This document shows, in pieces, positions 9,127 to 18,282 of a stretch of DNA of 64,000 nucleotides. The stretch is taken from assembly GCA_001897435.1 (NCBI GenBank), contig MKSV01000003.1, positions 587,250-651,249 on the forward strand, in the 5' to 3' direction. Numbering within the stretch: position 1 is the first letter of the stretch; the number at the start of each line of letters is the position of its first letter. The translations under genes were made by a program, and so were the position numbers. A model generated the notes under the pieces. The model was not told the DNA's origin, ran no database searches, and saw only the letters and a program-made list of their open reading frames with translations. Source of the DNA: Acidobacteriales bacterium 59-55 (GTDB lineage Bacteria > Acidobacteriota > Terriglobia > Terriglobales > Acidobacteriaceae).

Positions 9127-9630
9127 TTATGCAAGCCGGAGTTGACGCGGCCGCATCGCGCCTTCAAGCTCCAGCAGAAAGCTCTTCCGTTCGAGCCCGC
9201 CGGCATAGCCCGTCAATCCACCATCGCTTCCAATCACGCGATGACATGGAACCACGATGCTGATGGGATTGCGCCCATTCGCCAGTCCGACAGCGCGGAT
9301 CGCCGCTGGGTTCCCTATCGCATCGGCAAGCTGGGCATACGTTCTCGTCTCGCCGTAGGGGATACCGCGAAGCAGAGCCCAGACTCTCGTCTGAAACTCC
9401 GTCCCTCTGGCGGCGAGCGGAAGTGTAAACACGGTACGCTTCCGCTCAAAGTATTCCCGCAGTTCCAACACCGCCTGCTCGAAACCGCGATGCGCTCGTT
9501 CGCCGAGAGCCTCCGGCTTCGGCCCGCGCTTATGGTCAGGCAGGTAAAGCCCGCTCATGACTCCGTCGGTATTGACCAGCGTCAATGTCCCCAACGGTGA
9601 CTCCAAAAGGTAATGCTCGGTCATCGTCAT
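9127..9630 (-). CDS. ogt: Methylated-DNA--[protein]-cysteine S-methyltransferase
   Basis: The 167-residue DNA-repair protein transfers alkyl groups from O6-alkylguanine to its own cysteine. The active-site motif VVPCHRVIG puts the acceptor at C129, and the DNA-binding helix region YGETRTYAQLADAIG precedes it. ATG 9630 has GGAG 7 nt upstream. It lies 113 nt behind the Ada-AlkA fusion on the same strand, the usual adaptive-response pairing. Length matches the Ogt family. Confidence 0.96.
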   Translation of the reverse strand: MTMTEHYLLESPLGTLTLVNTDGVMSGLYLPDHKRGPKPEALGERAHRGFEQAVLELREYFERKRTVFTLPLAARGTEFQTRVWALLRGIPYGETRTYAQLADAIGNPAAIRAVGLANGRNPISIVVPCHRVIGSDGGLTGYAGGLERKSFLLELEGAMRPRQLRLA

Positions 9631-9743
9631 ATCAAATCTCCTTCTTCTTGCTGGCCAATTCCTTTTCGCCGTCCCATGAACTGCACGTGATTCAAGACAC
9701 GAGCTAGCCTTGTGTCACTGCGAATACACTCCGCTTCTTGTCT

Positions 9744-11252
9744 TCAAATTTGAAGGCGCAGACCGTTCTTCATCAAGGTCGCTGCTGCATCGGCTCCCCA
9801 AAGGTGTTGCGCGGCATAGGCTCGCCATGGCCGCCAGGTCTCGGCGCGGCAAAGCAGACTCGCTGCGTCAACCCGCTCACCCGCGATCGCCGCCGCACCG
9901 CGAAGCAGTCCTATGTCCGACGAGGGGAATGCATCCATCTCCCGTATCGCGCGCATGGCAATGTAATGCGCCGTCCACTCACCGACTCCTCGAATCACCT
10001 TCAACCTCTCGACGATCTCCTCAAGAGTGCCGAGAGGATTGAAAAGATTCGGGTCCGCCACCACCGCCTCCGCAATCGCCCTCAACGCCTGTCGGCGCGC
10101 ATCCGGCAAGCCCAGGCCGATAGACTCCGCCGTGGCAAGTCGCTTCGCTGTGGGAAACACATGCGTCAGCCCCGGACGCTTCACCTCTCCCTTCGAAACA
10201 GGCTTGCCGTGCAAAGCGACCAACTCTCCCGCAAGACGACGTGCAGCAACGACGCTGATCTGCTGGCCGAGAATCGCGCGTATCGCCAGTTCGAAACCAT
10301 CCCATCCGCCGGGCGCGCGCAACCCGCGGCGCCTCCTGATAAGAGAACCCAACAGAGAGTCGCTCCCCAGGTGTGCCTCAATGGTCTCAATATCCGCTCC
10401 CGTGTCGAATTGACGCCGCACGCGAGCCACAATGACGGGCAGCGACTTTACATTCGGAAACCGGATCGTCACGCCGAGGCTCTGCTGCTCCGGCAGGTGA
10501 CAGACTTCGATGCTTCCGGTCGCTCCACCGATCTCGACCGTGCGCAGATAACGCCCATCCTCCACCGCTTCAACGCCCGGAATCGCCCGCGCCGCGAAGA
10601 AGCCGAGGATCGACTCCCAATCGTAGGGCGGCCGATATCGGATTCGCAGCGCAACCCCCGCCTCCCTCGCTTCCGAAATCGCGGACGCCTTTCGCCGCAG
10701 AGCGTGAGGAGGCCGATGGAAGAGAGACTGAAATGTTTCGTTGAACCGCCGCACGCTGCCGAAGCCCGCCGCCGAAGCGATGTCAGCCATGGCCATCTGT
10801 GTCTCGTGGATCAGTTGCTTGGCAAAGAGCACCCGTCGCGTCTGCGCCACCGAGATTGGCGAAGCTCCAAGGTGTTGCAGAAACAAGCGCCGAAGCTGCC
10901 GCTCTCCCACTCCCAGGCGTCCCGCCAATTTCTCGACACTCGCGGCGTCACCATCCAGTGCGCCCTCTGCAATCAGCGACAGGGCGCGCGAGACGGTATT
11001 CGACGTGCCACGCCACGAGGCCATATCCGGAGCCGTCTCGGGACGGCAGCGCAAGCAAGGCCGAAACCCGGCATCCTGCGCCGCCGCCGCCGAAGCGAAG
11101 AACCGGCAGTTCTCGAACTTTGCCGTCCGCGCTGGGCAGACCGGCCTGCAATAGATCCCGGTCGAGGTGACGCCAACGTAGATCAGCCCGTCAAAACGGG
11201 CGTCTCGGCTCTGCAAGGCGCGATAGCAAACGTCTTTGTCCGGCGTCTTCAT
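9744..11252 (-). CDS. Ada-AlkA fusion: methyl-phosphotriester sensor / AraC regulator / 3-methyladenine glycosylase
   Basis: This 502-residue protein joins sensing and repair. Residues 1-75 form the Ada zinc domain with four Cys (35, 39, 66, 69; STGIYCRPVCPAR and CLRCRP), where one Cys accepts a methyl group from phosphotriesters. Residues about 85-190 are an AraC-type DNA-binding domain (IASAAGFGSVRRFNETFQ). Residues about 195-500 are an AlkA-like glycosylase with the helix-hairpin-helix RGVGEWTAHYIAMRA and the catalytic Asp in PSSDIGLLRG. It would methylate itself, activate transcription and excise alkylated bases. The domain layout is known in other bacteria. The divergent gene is a sugar dehydrogenase, probably unrelated. 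Confidence 0.95.
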   Translation of the reverse strand: MKTPDKDVCYRALQSRDARFDGLIYVGVTSTGIYCRPVCPARTAKFENCRFFASAAAAQDAGFRPCLRCRPETAPDMASWRGTSNTVSRALSLIAEGALDGDAASVEKLAGRLGVGERQLRRLFLQHLGASPISVAQTRRVLFAKQLIHETQMAMADIASAAGFGSVRRFNETFQSLFHRPPHALRRKASAISEAREAGVALRIRYRPPYDWESILGFFAARAIPGVEAVEDGRYLRTVEIGGATGSIEVCHLPEQQSLGVTIRFPNVKSLPVIVARVRRQFDTGADIETIEAHLGSDSLLGSLIRRRRGLRAPGGWDGFELAIRAILGQQISVVAARRLAGELVALHGKPVSKGEVKRPGLTHVFPTAKRLATAESIGLGLPDARRQALRAIAEAVVADPNLFNPLGTLEEIVERLKVIRGVGEWTAHYIAMRAIREMDAFPSSDIGLLRGAAAIAGERVDAASLLCRAETWRPWRAYAAQHLWGADAAATLMKNGLRLQI

Positions 11253-11511
11253 GCATGTATCTTCTCACTTGGCACACGTTGAATTAGCGGTTTTCGGACA
11301 TGGTCACTTCATCGGAATGCACCCGATAAAGTTTCCTCTCGCGCCGATCGCGGAAGAAGCGAAGGTCTGCGCGGAGATTCTGTGCTGGAGTTATCGCTGA
11401 AGCAAAGTTGAGCGAATTCTACAGCGGTTTCCCGAAGCCGAGTATCGACCACCCGAGGCCGAGGATGACTTCGGCGGAATATACTTGGACATCTCATGGA
11501 GGGCACAATTC

Positions 11512-12888
11512 ATGAAGGTGCTACGCCGCTCGGCGGTGACTCTCGTTGTTTTGCTTTTAGCCGCCGGAACCATCCGGCTGGTCCTTGGCGAGGCCAGCCC
11601 TAAGAAAGTTCTTACCGGCCGATCCGCCTTCGTCTCGTCGATCGCAGTAAAACCGGGCATCTTCCGGAAGATCGTGCCCGCCGATCTCCCGAAGCCTTAT
11701 GCCACGAAGTCCGTCTCGACGAAGTCGCGCATCGTTCCCCGGCCCGCCGGTTTGCTGCCGCAGGCGCCCGCCGGCTTCAAGGTAGGACTCTACGCGGACG
11801 GCCTGGTGGTACCCCGCGTGATTCGCGTGGCGCCGAACGGCGACATCTTCGTGGTCGAGACGCGAGCCGGAAGAGTCCACGTCTTCCGCGGCATCTCCGC
11901 CGACGGCAAGCCGCAGGAGAGTTCCATCTTTGCTACCGGCTTTCATGAGCCCTACGGCATGGTCTTCTATCCATTGGGCAAGAATCCGAAGTGGCTCTAC
12001 GTCGCCAACACCGACTCGGTAGTGCGCTACGCCTACAAGAACGGCGACCTGAAGGCGACAGGAAAGCCCGAAGTCGTCATTGCAGACCTGCCCTCCAGCC
12101 GCTCGCGCGATGAGAACGCATGGAAGGCCTACGATCTTGCCGTCTCCCAGGGAAAAACTCCTCCCGATCACGGCCACTGGACCCGGGATCTCGCATTTTC
12201 GCTGGACGGCAAGCGACTGTTCATCGGAGTCGGCTCGGCCTCGAACGTGGACGATCCGGACGAGCACCCCAGCGAGACCCGGCGCGCCAACATTCTGGAG
12301 TACACGCCCGAGGGCAAATTCGTGAAGGTCTACGCCTCCGGAATCCGCAATCCCTCGGGCATCGCCGTCAATCCGACCACCGGTCAGTTATGGACCTCGG
12401 TGAACGAGCGCGACGGCCTGGGTGACGATCTGGTGCCCGACTATATTACTCACGTCCAGGAGGGCGGTTTCTACGGCTGGCCGTACTACTACCTCGGCGA
12501 CAATCCCGACCCACGCCATCTCGGCAAGCATCCCGAGTTGAAAGACAAGGTGATCGTGCCCGACGTGCTTCTGCAATCGCACACAGCTTCGCTCCAGATG
12601 ACCTTCTATGATGGCAAGCAGTTCCCCGCCCAGTATCGCGGCGACATCTTCGCCAGCCAGCATGGCTCCTGGAACCGGCTGGTGCGATCAGGCTACGAGG
12701 TTGTGCGCGTCCCGCTTAAAAACGGAAAGTCGAACGGCGTCTATGAGGACTTCCTGACCGGCTTCCTCACTCCCGAGGGCGACGTCTGGGGTCGACCGGT
12801 CGGCGTGGCCACCGCTGCCGACGGCTCGCTCCTGGTCTCCGACGACGGCTCCGGCTCCATCTGGCGCGTCAGTTACACCGGCAAGTAA
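11512..12888 (+). CDS. PQQ-dependent sugar (sorbosone-type) dehydrogenase, exported
   Basis: The 458-residue beta-propeller protein belongs to the soluble glucose/sorbosone dehydrogenase family, which oxidises sugars or aldoses with PQQ in the periplasm. ATG 11512 has GGAGG 9 nt upstream; an N-terminal hydrophobic segment (VTLVVLLLAAGTIRLVLG) is a signal or anchor. Family motifs include FHEPYGMVFY, DHGHWTRDLAFS and the repeated region SGIRNPSGIAVNP followed by VNERDGLGDDLVPDYIT, which is characteristic of this fold. SQHGSWNR lies near the end. It is 14 nt from the next TonB receptor gene, so both are probably one transcript and may handle the same substrate. Confidence 0.9.
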   Translation: MKVLRRSAVTLVVLLLAAGTIRLVLGEASPKKVLTGRSAFVSSIAVKPGIFRKIVPADLPKPYATKSVSTKSRIVPRPAGLLPQAPAGFKVGLYADGLVVPRVIRVAPNGDIFVVETRAGRVHVFRGISADGKPQESSIFATGFHEPYGMVFYPLGKNPKWLYVANTDSVVRYAYKNGDLKATGKPEVVIADLPSSRSRDENAWKAYDLAVSQGKTPPDHGHWTRDLAFSLDGKRLFIGVGSASNVDDPDEHPSETRRANILEYTPEGKFVKVYASGIRNPSGIAVNPTTGQLWTSVNERDGLGDDLVPDYITHVQEGGFYGWPYYYLGDNPDPRHLGKHPELKDKVIVPDVLLQSHTASLQMTFYDGKQFPAQYRGDIFASQHGSWNRLVRSGYEVVRVPLKNGKSNGVYEDFLTGFLTPEGDVWGRPVGVATAADGSLLVSDDGSGSIWRVSYTGK

Positions 12889-12902
12889 CAGAAAGATCTT
12901 GA

Positions 12903-15900
12903 ATGAGAACGTCATGCATAAGGATTTCCCCCAACGCTGGGATTTTGCGGCGTATCCCCTTCTTCTTCCTTCTGTGCGTCATGCTGTGGACCGGACCCGT
13001 TCACGCGCAGGTTAACGCAACCATCTCTGGAACGGTGAAGGACAGCGCCGGTGCCGCCATCGTCGGCGCGGCCGTCACAGTAACCAGCCTCGAGAACGGA
13101 ACGCACCGGACCACGACCACCGACCGCGAAGGAAACTTCCGGGTTCTCTCCCTGCCTCTTGGGCCGCAGGAGGTCAAGGCGGAGCGGCCCGGCTTCAAGG
13201 CAGCACTCCGCACCGGCATCAACCTGGAGGTGGGACAGGACGTCGTCGTCAACTTGACCCTTCAGGTCGGCGAGGTCTCGCAGCAGATCACCGTCTCGGG
13301 AGAGGCTCCGCTTATCAATACCACCAACGCCCAGGTCTCGGGCTTCGTTGGCGAACGCGAGGTCAAGGATCTTCCGCTCAACGGCCGCAGTTGGGACAAC
13401 CTCATCGCGCTCAATCCCGGCGCCATGAACTTTGCCCTCAAAAGCGCCAACACAACGACCAGCAGCGGGCACACTTTCACCGTGGCCGGACAGCGCCCGA
13501 TGGACAATCTGGTTCTTCTGAACGGCATCGAATACGCCGGATCGAGTCTGGTCGGAGTAACGCCGGGAGGCGTCAGCGGCGGTCTGCTCGGAATCGACGC
13601 CGTGCGCGAGTTCAACGTGCTGACCGACACCTACCCGGCGCAGTACGGAAAGCGTTCCGGCGGCCAGATCAGCGTGGTCACACAGTCGGGGACCAATCAG
13701 TTGCACGGCTCGCTCTTCGAGTTCATCCGCAACAGCGCAGTGGACGCGCGCAACTACTTCGACCAAGGTTCGGTTCCGCCGCTCAGGAGAAACCAGTTCG
13801 GCGCATCGCTGGGAGGGCCGCTCAAGAAGGACCGGCTCTTCCTGTTCGGCAACTTCGAGGGCTTCCGCCAGGTGCTGGCCCAGAGCAACGTGGCCGTGGT
13901 CCCCGACGAGCAGGCGCGGCAGGGACTGCTACCCGATGCCTCCGGAGCATACAAGCCGGTTCCAAACCTGGTTCCGGCCATGCTGAAATATATGACCTTC
14001 TGGCCGGTGCAGAACGGTCCGGAGCTGACGGTCAACGGACTGCCCAGCGGCACCGCGCTCTCCTACAGCAATCCGCGGCAGACGATTAACGAGGAGTTCG
14101 GCACCATCCGCGCCGACTATACCCCGCGGGACCGCGACTCGCTCGCCGTCTCCTATACGATCGACAACGGAACCAGCCTCACCCCGCTGGGCGATCCATT
14201 GTTCGGATCGTCCCTGCGCCTGCGCAGCCAGGTGGCCAGCGTCCAGCAGACGCACCTCTTCTCCTCTCGCACGGTCAACACCTTCCGGGCCGGCTTCTCG
14301 CGCGCGACCTTCGACTACGACTCCTTTTCCCTTACACCCATCGCTCCCGAGCTCTCCTTCGTCACCGGCGAGGCCCCCGGCGGAATCGTCATCGGCGGCG
14401 GTCTGACGACCACCGGCCTCGCCGCCATCACTCCCGCCGGCCCCAACAACGCCGCCAACGTCCGGACTCACCGAAACCTCTTCACATGGTCGGACGATCT
14501 TCAGGTAGTCAGAAATCGCAACCAGTTCGCCGCCGGGGTCTGGTTCCAGCGCGTGCAGAGCAACGACGACACGGTCTCGGGCACGCTGGGACTGGCCAAC
14601 TTCTCGAATCTGCAGACATTTATGCAGGGCACCGTGAGCAACTTCAACGTCGTTCCCAGCCGAACCGGACTGGGCTGGCGAAGCCTACTGGGAGCGTGGT
14701 ACTTCGAGGACACCATCCGCCTGCGCCCGAATCTCAGCCTCCAGGCCGGCATCCGGCACGAGTTCACCACCGGATGGAACGAGGCCAAGGGACGGGCCGC
14801 CAACTATATTACTGACGCCCAGGGCATCCTTCTGACAACTCCGCGCACAGGCGGTTCAGCGCTGACCGAGAACAATGCAAAGTGGCTCTTCGAACCCAGG
14901 ATCTCGCTCGCATGGGACGTCTTCGGCGACGGCAGAACGGCGGTGCGCGCCGGCTTCGGCACCCATTACTCCCTGCTGGACAGCCTCACCAAGCTCGATG
15001 GGATTCCCCCCTACAACGGCACGCTTGCCTTCGCGAATGTCCCGTTGGCCTCGATTACGCCGATCGTTCCCGGAACGCCGCCCAATCCCTCCTGCGGCCC
15101 GGGCGTTCCCGCGCCCTGCATCACCTATGCGCCGCAGGGAGTGCAACCCGACGTAAAAACCCCGGCGGTCCAGCAGTGGAGCCTGCGGGTGGAGCAGCAG
15201 TTGGATAAGCAGACGGCACTCCGCATCGGATACATCGGCTCGTTCGGATATCACGAACTCATCAGCATCGACCCCAACACGGTTCCCGCCGAGATATGTT
15301 CCAACCCGGCGGGCTGCCAGTCCGGAGGCATCGGCGCAGCCAAGGGCAACGTGGCTGAAGGAATGCAATATATCCCCGTTGCCAGCGGCAGACCCAATCC
15401 TTACCTGTCGGGCGGATTCTTCTGGTACTCGAAGGGCAACAGCAGCTATAACGCGCTCCAGGTGGATCTCGTCCGGCACCTCGGCCGCGGGTTGCAACTT
15501 CGGGGAAACTTCACCTGGGCCAGAAATCTGGACCTGAACTCGGCCGTGCAGGGAGCGCAGGCCAGCAACCAGGCCCAGATGGTCATGGACCGCAACGACC
15601 TGCACCGGGACTGGGGGCCGTCCGCGCTGGGAGTCACCGCGCAATCCAATATCTTCTGGACCTATAAGCTTCCCTTCGGCAGAGGCCAGCAGTTTCTCGG
15701 TGGCGCATCAGGTCTCGAAGAGAAGCTCGTCGGCGGCTGGCAGTTCAACGGAATCACGACCCTGCTGAGCGGCTTCGCCTTCACCCCGCAGACTGGCTCG
15801 AACCGGTCCGGCAACGGCGATACCCGCAACCCGGACCGCCCCTCCCTCAACCCCGATTTCACCGGCCCCGTCATCCTCGGCAAGCAGGCGAAGTGGTTCG

Positions 15901-16196
15901 ATCCTAATGCGTTCGTGATGCCCGCCGCCGGAACCTGGGGAAACGTAAGCCGGGGAAGCTTCCGTGGTCCGGGACTCGCCGAGGTCGACCTGTCGCTGTT
16001 CAAGACCACGACGCTGACCGACCGATTGAGCGCCGAGTTCAGGGCAGAGTGCTTCAACGTGCAGAACCGGGCGAACTTCGCCACGCCCAATGCGATCGTG
16101 TTCTCGAAGGGAGCGATCAATCCGTCGGCAGGATTGATCTCAAGCACAACGACAACATCGCGGCAGTTCCAACTGGGAATGAAGCTGATCTTCTAA
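12903..16196 (+). CDS. TonB-dependent receptor, Oar-like, co-transcribed with a PQQ dehydrogenase
   Basis: The 1097-residue receptor starts with a signal peptide (FFFLLCVMLWTGPVHAQ), then a carboxypeptidase-regulatory domain (NATISGTVKDSAGAAIV, VLSLPLGPQEVKAE) and a plug segment with DLPLNGRSWDNL and QSGTNQLHGSLFEFIRN. The barrel ends with GMKLIF, a typical C-terminal Phe signal. It begins 14 nt after the dehydrogenase stop codon. That tight pairing suggests import of the dehydrogenase substrate or its product. A MITE-like repeat starts immediately after its stop codon. Confidence 0.93.
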   Translation: MRTSCIRISPNAGILRRIPFFFLLCVMLWTGPVHAQVNATISGTVKDSAGAAIVGAAVTVTSLENGTHRTTTTDREGNFRVLSLPLGPQEVKAERPGFKAALRTGINLEVGQDVVVNLTLQVGEVSQQITVSGEAPLINTTNAQVSGFVGEREVKDLPLNGRSWDNLIALNPGAMNFALKSANTTTSSGHTFTVAGQRPMDNLVLLNGIEYAGSSLVGVTPGGVSGGLLGIDAVREFNVLTDTYPAQYGKRSGGQISVVTQSGTNQLHGSLFEFIRNSAVDARNYFDQGSVPPLRRNQFGASLGGPLKKDRLFLFGNFEGFRQVLAQSNVAVVPDEQARQGLLPDASGAYKPVPNLVPAMLKYMTFWPVQNGPELTVNGLPSGTALSYSNPRQTINEEFGTIRADYTPRDRDSLAVSYTIDNGTSLTPLGDPLFGSSLRLRSQVASVQQTHLFSSRTVNTFRAGFSRATFDYDSFSLTPIAPELSFVTGEAPGGIVIGGGLTTTGLAAITPAGPNNAANVRTHRNLFTWSDDLQVVRNRNQFAAGVWFQRVQSNDDTVSGTLGLANFSNLQTFMQGTVSNFNVVPSRTGLGWRSLLGAWYFEDTIRLRPNLSLQAGIRHEFTTGWNEAKGRAANYITDAQGILLTTPRTGGSALTENNAKWLFEPRISLAWDVFGDGRTAVRAGFGTHYSLLDSLTKLDGIPPYNGTLAFANVPLASITPIVPGTPPNPSCGPGVPAPCITYAPQGVQPDVKTPAVQQWSLRVEQQLDKQTALRIGYIGSFGYHELISIDPNTVPAEICSNPAGCQSGGIGAAKGNVAEGMQYIPVASGRPNPYLSGGFFWYSKGNSSYNALQVDLVRHLGRGLQLRGNFTWARNLDLNSAVQGAQASNQAQMVMDRNDLHRDWGPSALGVTAQSNIFWTYKLPFGRGQQFLGGASGLEEKLVGGWQFNGITTLLSGFAFTPQTGSNRSGNGDTRNPDRPSLNPDFTGPVILGKQAKWFDPNAFVMPAAGTWGNVSRGSFRGPGLAEVDLSLFKTTTLTDRLSAEFRAECFNVQNRANFATPNAIVFSKGAINPSAGLISSTTTTSRQFQLGMKLIF

Positions 16197-16314
16197 GGAA
16201 CCTCTGATTAAGTCCGGCTCTGTTAAGGGCACGACTTCAGTCGTGCCATAAGTAACTTGTCTGCATTGCGGCTTTAGCCGCTGAGGGAATGTTCAGGACT
16301 TAATCAAACCTTCC
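16197..16314. repeat. MITE-like 118-bp element with terminal inverted repeats and two internal hairpins
   Basis: Terminal repeats ggaacctctgattaagtcc (16197-16215) and ggacttaatcaaaccttcc (16296-16314) are inverted with 16 of 19 matches, including an 11-bp perfect core. Inside are two exact palindromes: ggcacgact/agtcgtgcc (16228-16247) and gcggct/agccgc (16268-16281). It has no coding potential. It begins right after the receptor stop and may also terminate transcription. Confidence 0.6.
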
Positions 16315-16335
16315 CTAAAGCATTTTTCCTGTAGA

Positions 16336-17445
16336 TCAGGCGGCGTCATCAGCCGTTACCGCAAGATGGCGGCTCGCAAGCTGTTCGACGGCGTCCCACT
16401 GGATGGAGATGCCGACTCCGGGCTCCTCGCTGGGGCGCATCTCCCCGTTCTCGACAACGGGGACGTTCCGCAGCAGCCGGTCCAGCGGGTCCGCGCCCGA
16501 CTCCGGCGGTATGACTTCAACCCCCTCGACGGCGGGGAAAGCACACGCGAGATGGATATGCAGCGGCCAGAAGACATGCGGGAGCACCGTCCTGCCCGCA
16601 GCCCCGGCGAGGTGGATCGCTTCGACCGCGCCCGTGATGCCTCCCACGGTCGTCGCATCGGCGCGATAGATATCGATGCCGCTCACCAGATCGGAGATGG
16701 CGTGCCGCCCGAAGACATCCTCCCCGGCGGCGATGGGCGTCGCCAGATCCTGCCGCAGTTCGTGGGTGAAGCGCCAGTCCGACGCGGCAAAGGGGTCTTC
16801 GAGAAAGTTCAGCCCGAGTCCATCCAGGCTGCGGCAGGTTCGCTTCGCCTCGTTCAGCGAAGTCCAGCTCCAGTGGGCGTCGGCTGCCACCTGGCCGGGC
16901 ATCTTCACCGTCGCGGCCGAGGCGTACCTCAGATCGAAGTCCGGGGAGTCGCCTTTCAGCATGATCTTCACGCGGCGGCAGCCCGTGTCGCGCATACGGG
17001 CGATCTCGTCGGCCACATCGGGAATCGAGCGCTGGTCGATGTAATAACCGGCCACCTGCATCACCTCGGCAGAGTCGCGAAGGCCGCCGAGGTATTGAAA
17101 GAGAGGCTGCTTCGCCTGCTTGCTCGCGATATCCCACAGCGCTATGTCGATCAGGCTAAGCCCCCTGGTCAAAGCGGCGCGCGCGGGAACGTTCGACTGC
17201 TCCAGGTCGAACATCACGCGCCTTCTCATCTCCGCGTCCTTGCCGACAATCTTCCGCGCCATGCTGCTCAGGGTCTCGAACAGCGGTGTTCCGCGAGGAT
17301 AGCCGATCGCCTCGCCCGCTACTCCCGACTCGGTTTCGACGCGAAGGACAACATAGTCCCGCGTGCGTATCTCGATCGGACCCAGCCGTAAAACACGAGG
17401 AAGAGGGATGGGGCAATCGGCAATTTGAACTCTGGTGATCTTCAT
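16336..17445 (-). CDS. Mandelate racemase/muconate-lactonising enzyme family protein (enolase superfamily)
   Basis: The 369-residue enzyme should abstract an alpha-proton from a carboxylate, giving dehydration, racemisation or cycloisomerisation. The capping domain occupies residues 1-120 and the barrel follows. The KxxxK-like catalytic strand is RVKIMLKG; metal ligands are Asp in AADAHWSW, Glu in LEDPFA and Glu in AAGEDVFG; a His lies in LPHVFWPLH. ATG 17445 (AAGG upstream) is preferred to TTG 17472. There is no signal peptide, unlike the two other enolase-superfamily proteins in this window. It diverges from a VOC protein gene across a palindrome. Substrate, perhaps a sugar acid, is inferred. 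Confidence 0.88.
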   Translation of the reverse strand: MKITRVQIADCPIPLPRVLRLGPIEIRTRDYVVLRVETESGVAGEAIGYPRGTPLFETLSSMARKIVGKDAEMRRRVMFDLEQSNVPARAALTRGLSLIDIALWDIASKQAKQPLFQYLGGLRDSAEVMQVAGYYIDQRSIPDVADEIARMRDTGCRRVKIMLKGDSPDFDLRYASAATVKMPGQVAADAHWSWTSLNEAKRTCRSLDGLGLNFLEDPFAASDWRFTHELRQDLATPIAAGEDVFGRHAISDLVSGIDIYRADATTVGGITGAVEAIHLAGAAGRTVLPHVFWPLHIHLACAFPAVEGVEVIPPESGADPLDRLLRNVPVVENGEMRPSEEPGVGISIQWDAVEQLASRHLAVTADDAA

Positions 17446-17532
17446 GAGGGCCTTGGCGAACGGAATTTTCAATTGCTTGTCTATCGAGCTTCTTAGTAGA
17501 AGCTCCGTATAGGACTCTCCAATAGAACCTTA

Positions 17533-17562
17533 TATATAATGTTTGCCGAAGTCATTAATCAA
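17533..17562 (-). promoter_or_regulatory. Candidate promoter of the enolase-superfamily gene
   Basis: Minus strand TTGATT (17562-17557), 18-nt spacer, TATATA (17538-17533). The -35 box lies inside the long palindrome 17552-17592, so a bound regulator could block it. Confidence 0.4.
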
Positions 17563-17592
17563 GCACATTATGATATGTGGATCAAATAATGA
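17552..17592. promoter_or_regulatory. Long imperfect palindrome, operator candidate in divergent promoter region
   Basis: Nested arms tcatta...taatga, atca...gatcaa and cacat/atgtg are centred on tatgat (17569-17574). It sits in the AT-rich 242-bp gap between the divergent enolase-superfamily and VOC genes. The rest of that gap shows only AT-rich sequence and the predicted promoter. Confidence 0.45.
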
Positions 17593-17687
17593 TATTTAAA
17601 GTAGCCAAGAACTCTTTATTTATTAATAACAAGATCTTTTCCTTATCTATATATAGGTAGGCTTCACGGCTCGCAAAGGAGGATATA

Positions 17688-18245
17688 TTGTCATCCCAAT
17701 CCGCTGCATCGCCCTCGAAGGGATTGCCCGGTCTTCGCGGCACGGAACACGTCGGCTTCACGGTGCCCGACCTGGACGAGGCGACCTCGTTCTTTGTGGA
17801 TATCCTCGGCTGCGAGTACATGTTCGAACTGGGTCCCTTTGTCGCCGAGGATGACTGGATGGCCACCCACCTCAACGTTCATCCCCGCACCGTGATGCGC
17901 CGGCTGCGATTCTTCCGCTGCAGGCAGGGGGCGAACTTCGAGATCTTCCAGTACGAGTCGCCCGACCAGAATCCGATCCAACCGAAGAACAGCGACATCG
18001 GCGCCTTCCATCTCGCCTTCTATGTCGACGACTTCGACGCCGCGGTCGCCTATCTTTCAGAGAAAGGCGTGCGCCTGCTGGGTAAGCCGACGGTCAGATC
18101 GAGCGGGCCGAACGCCGGGCAGACATGGATCTACTTTCTCTCTCCCTGGGGCATGCAGTTCGAGCTGGTCAGCTTTCCCAACGGCAAGGGATACGAGGCT
18201 ACCACCACCTCGCGGCTCTGGCATCCGGCAAACCCTTCCGCTTAG
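17688..18245 (+). CDS. VOC (glyoxalase/dioxygenase-fold) family protein
   Basis: The 185-residue protein has two beta-alpha-beta-beta-beta modules of the vicinal-oxygen-chelate fold. The first begins GTEHVGFTVPDLDEAT; the second begins GAFHLAFYVDDFDAAV and ends with MQFELVSF, giving the expected His/His/Glu metal ligands. The start is TTG at 17688, supported by a strong AAAGGAGG six nucleotides upstream. It could be an isomerase, epimerase, lyase or dioxygenase; the family does not fix the reaction. It is followed 37 nt later by an SDR on the same strand, probably one operon. Confidence 0.85.
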   Translation: MSSQSAASPSKGLPGLRGTEHVGFTVPDLDEATSFFVDILGCEYMFELGPFVAEDDWMATHLNVHPRTVMRRLRFFRCRQGANFEIFQYESPDQNPIQPKNSDIGAFHLAFYVDDFDAAVAYLSEKGVRLLGKPTVRSSGPNAGQTWIYFLSPWGMQFELVSFPNGKGYEATTTSRLWHPANPSA

Positions 18246-18282
18246 AGTAGTTAAAACAAAAAAGAGAGAGGGACGCTCACCG

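Noticed and set aside
9738..11282. A 514-codon plus-strand frame
   Set aside because: Antisense to the Ada-AlkA fusion, whose zinc, HTH and glycosylase motifs are clear.
16206..16305. Insertion sequence remnant
   Set aside because: No transposase fragment is present. The structure fits a small MITE/REP-like element better.
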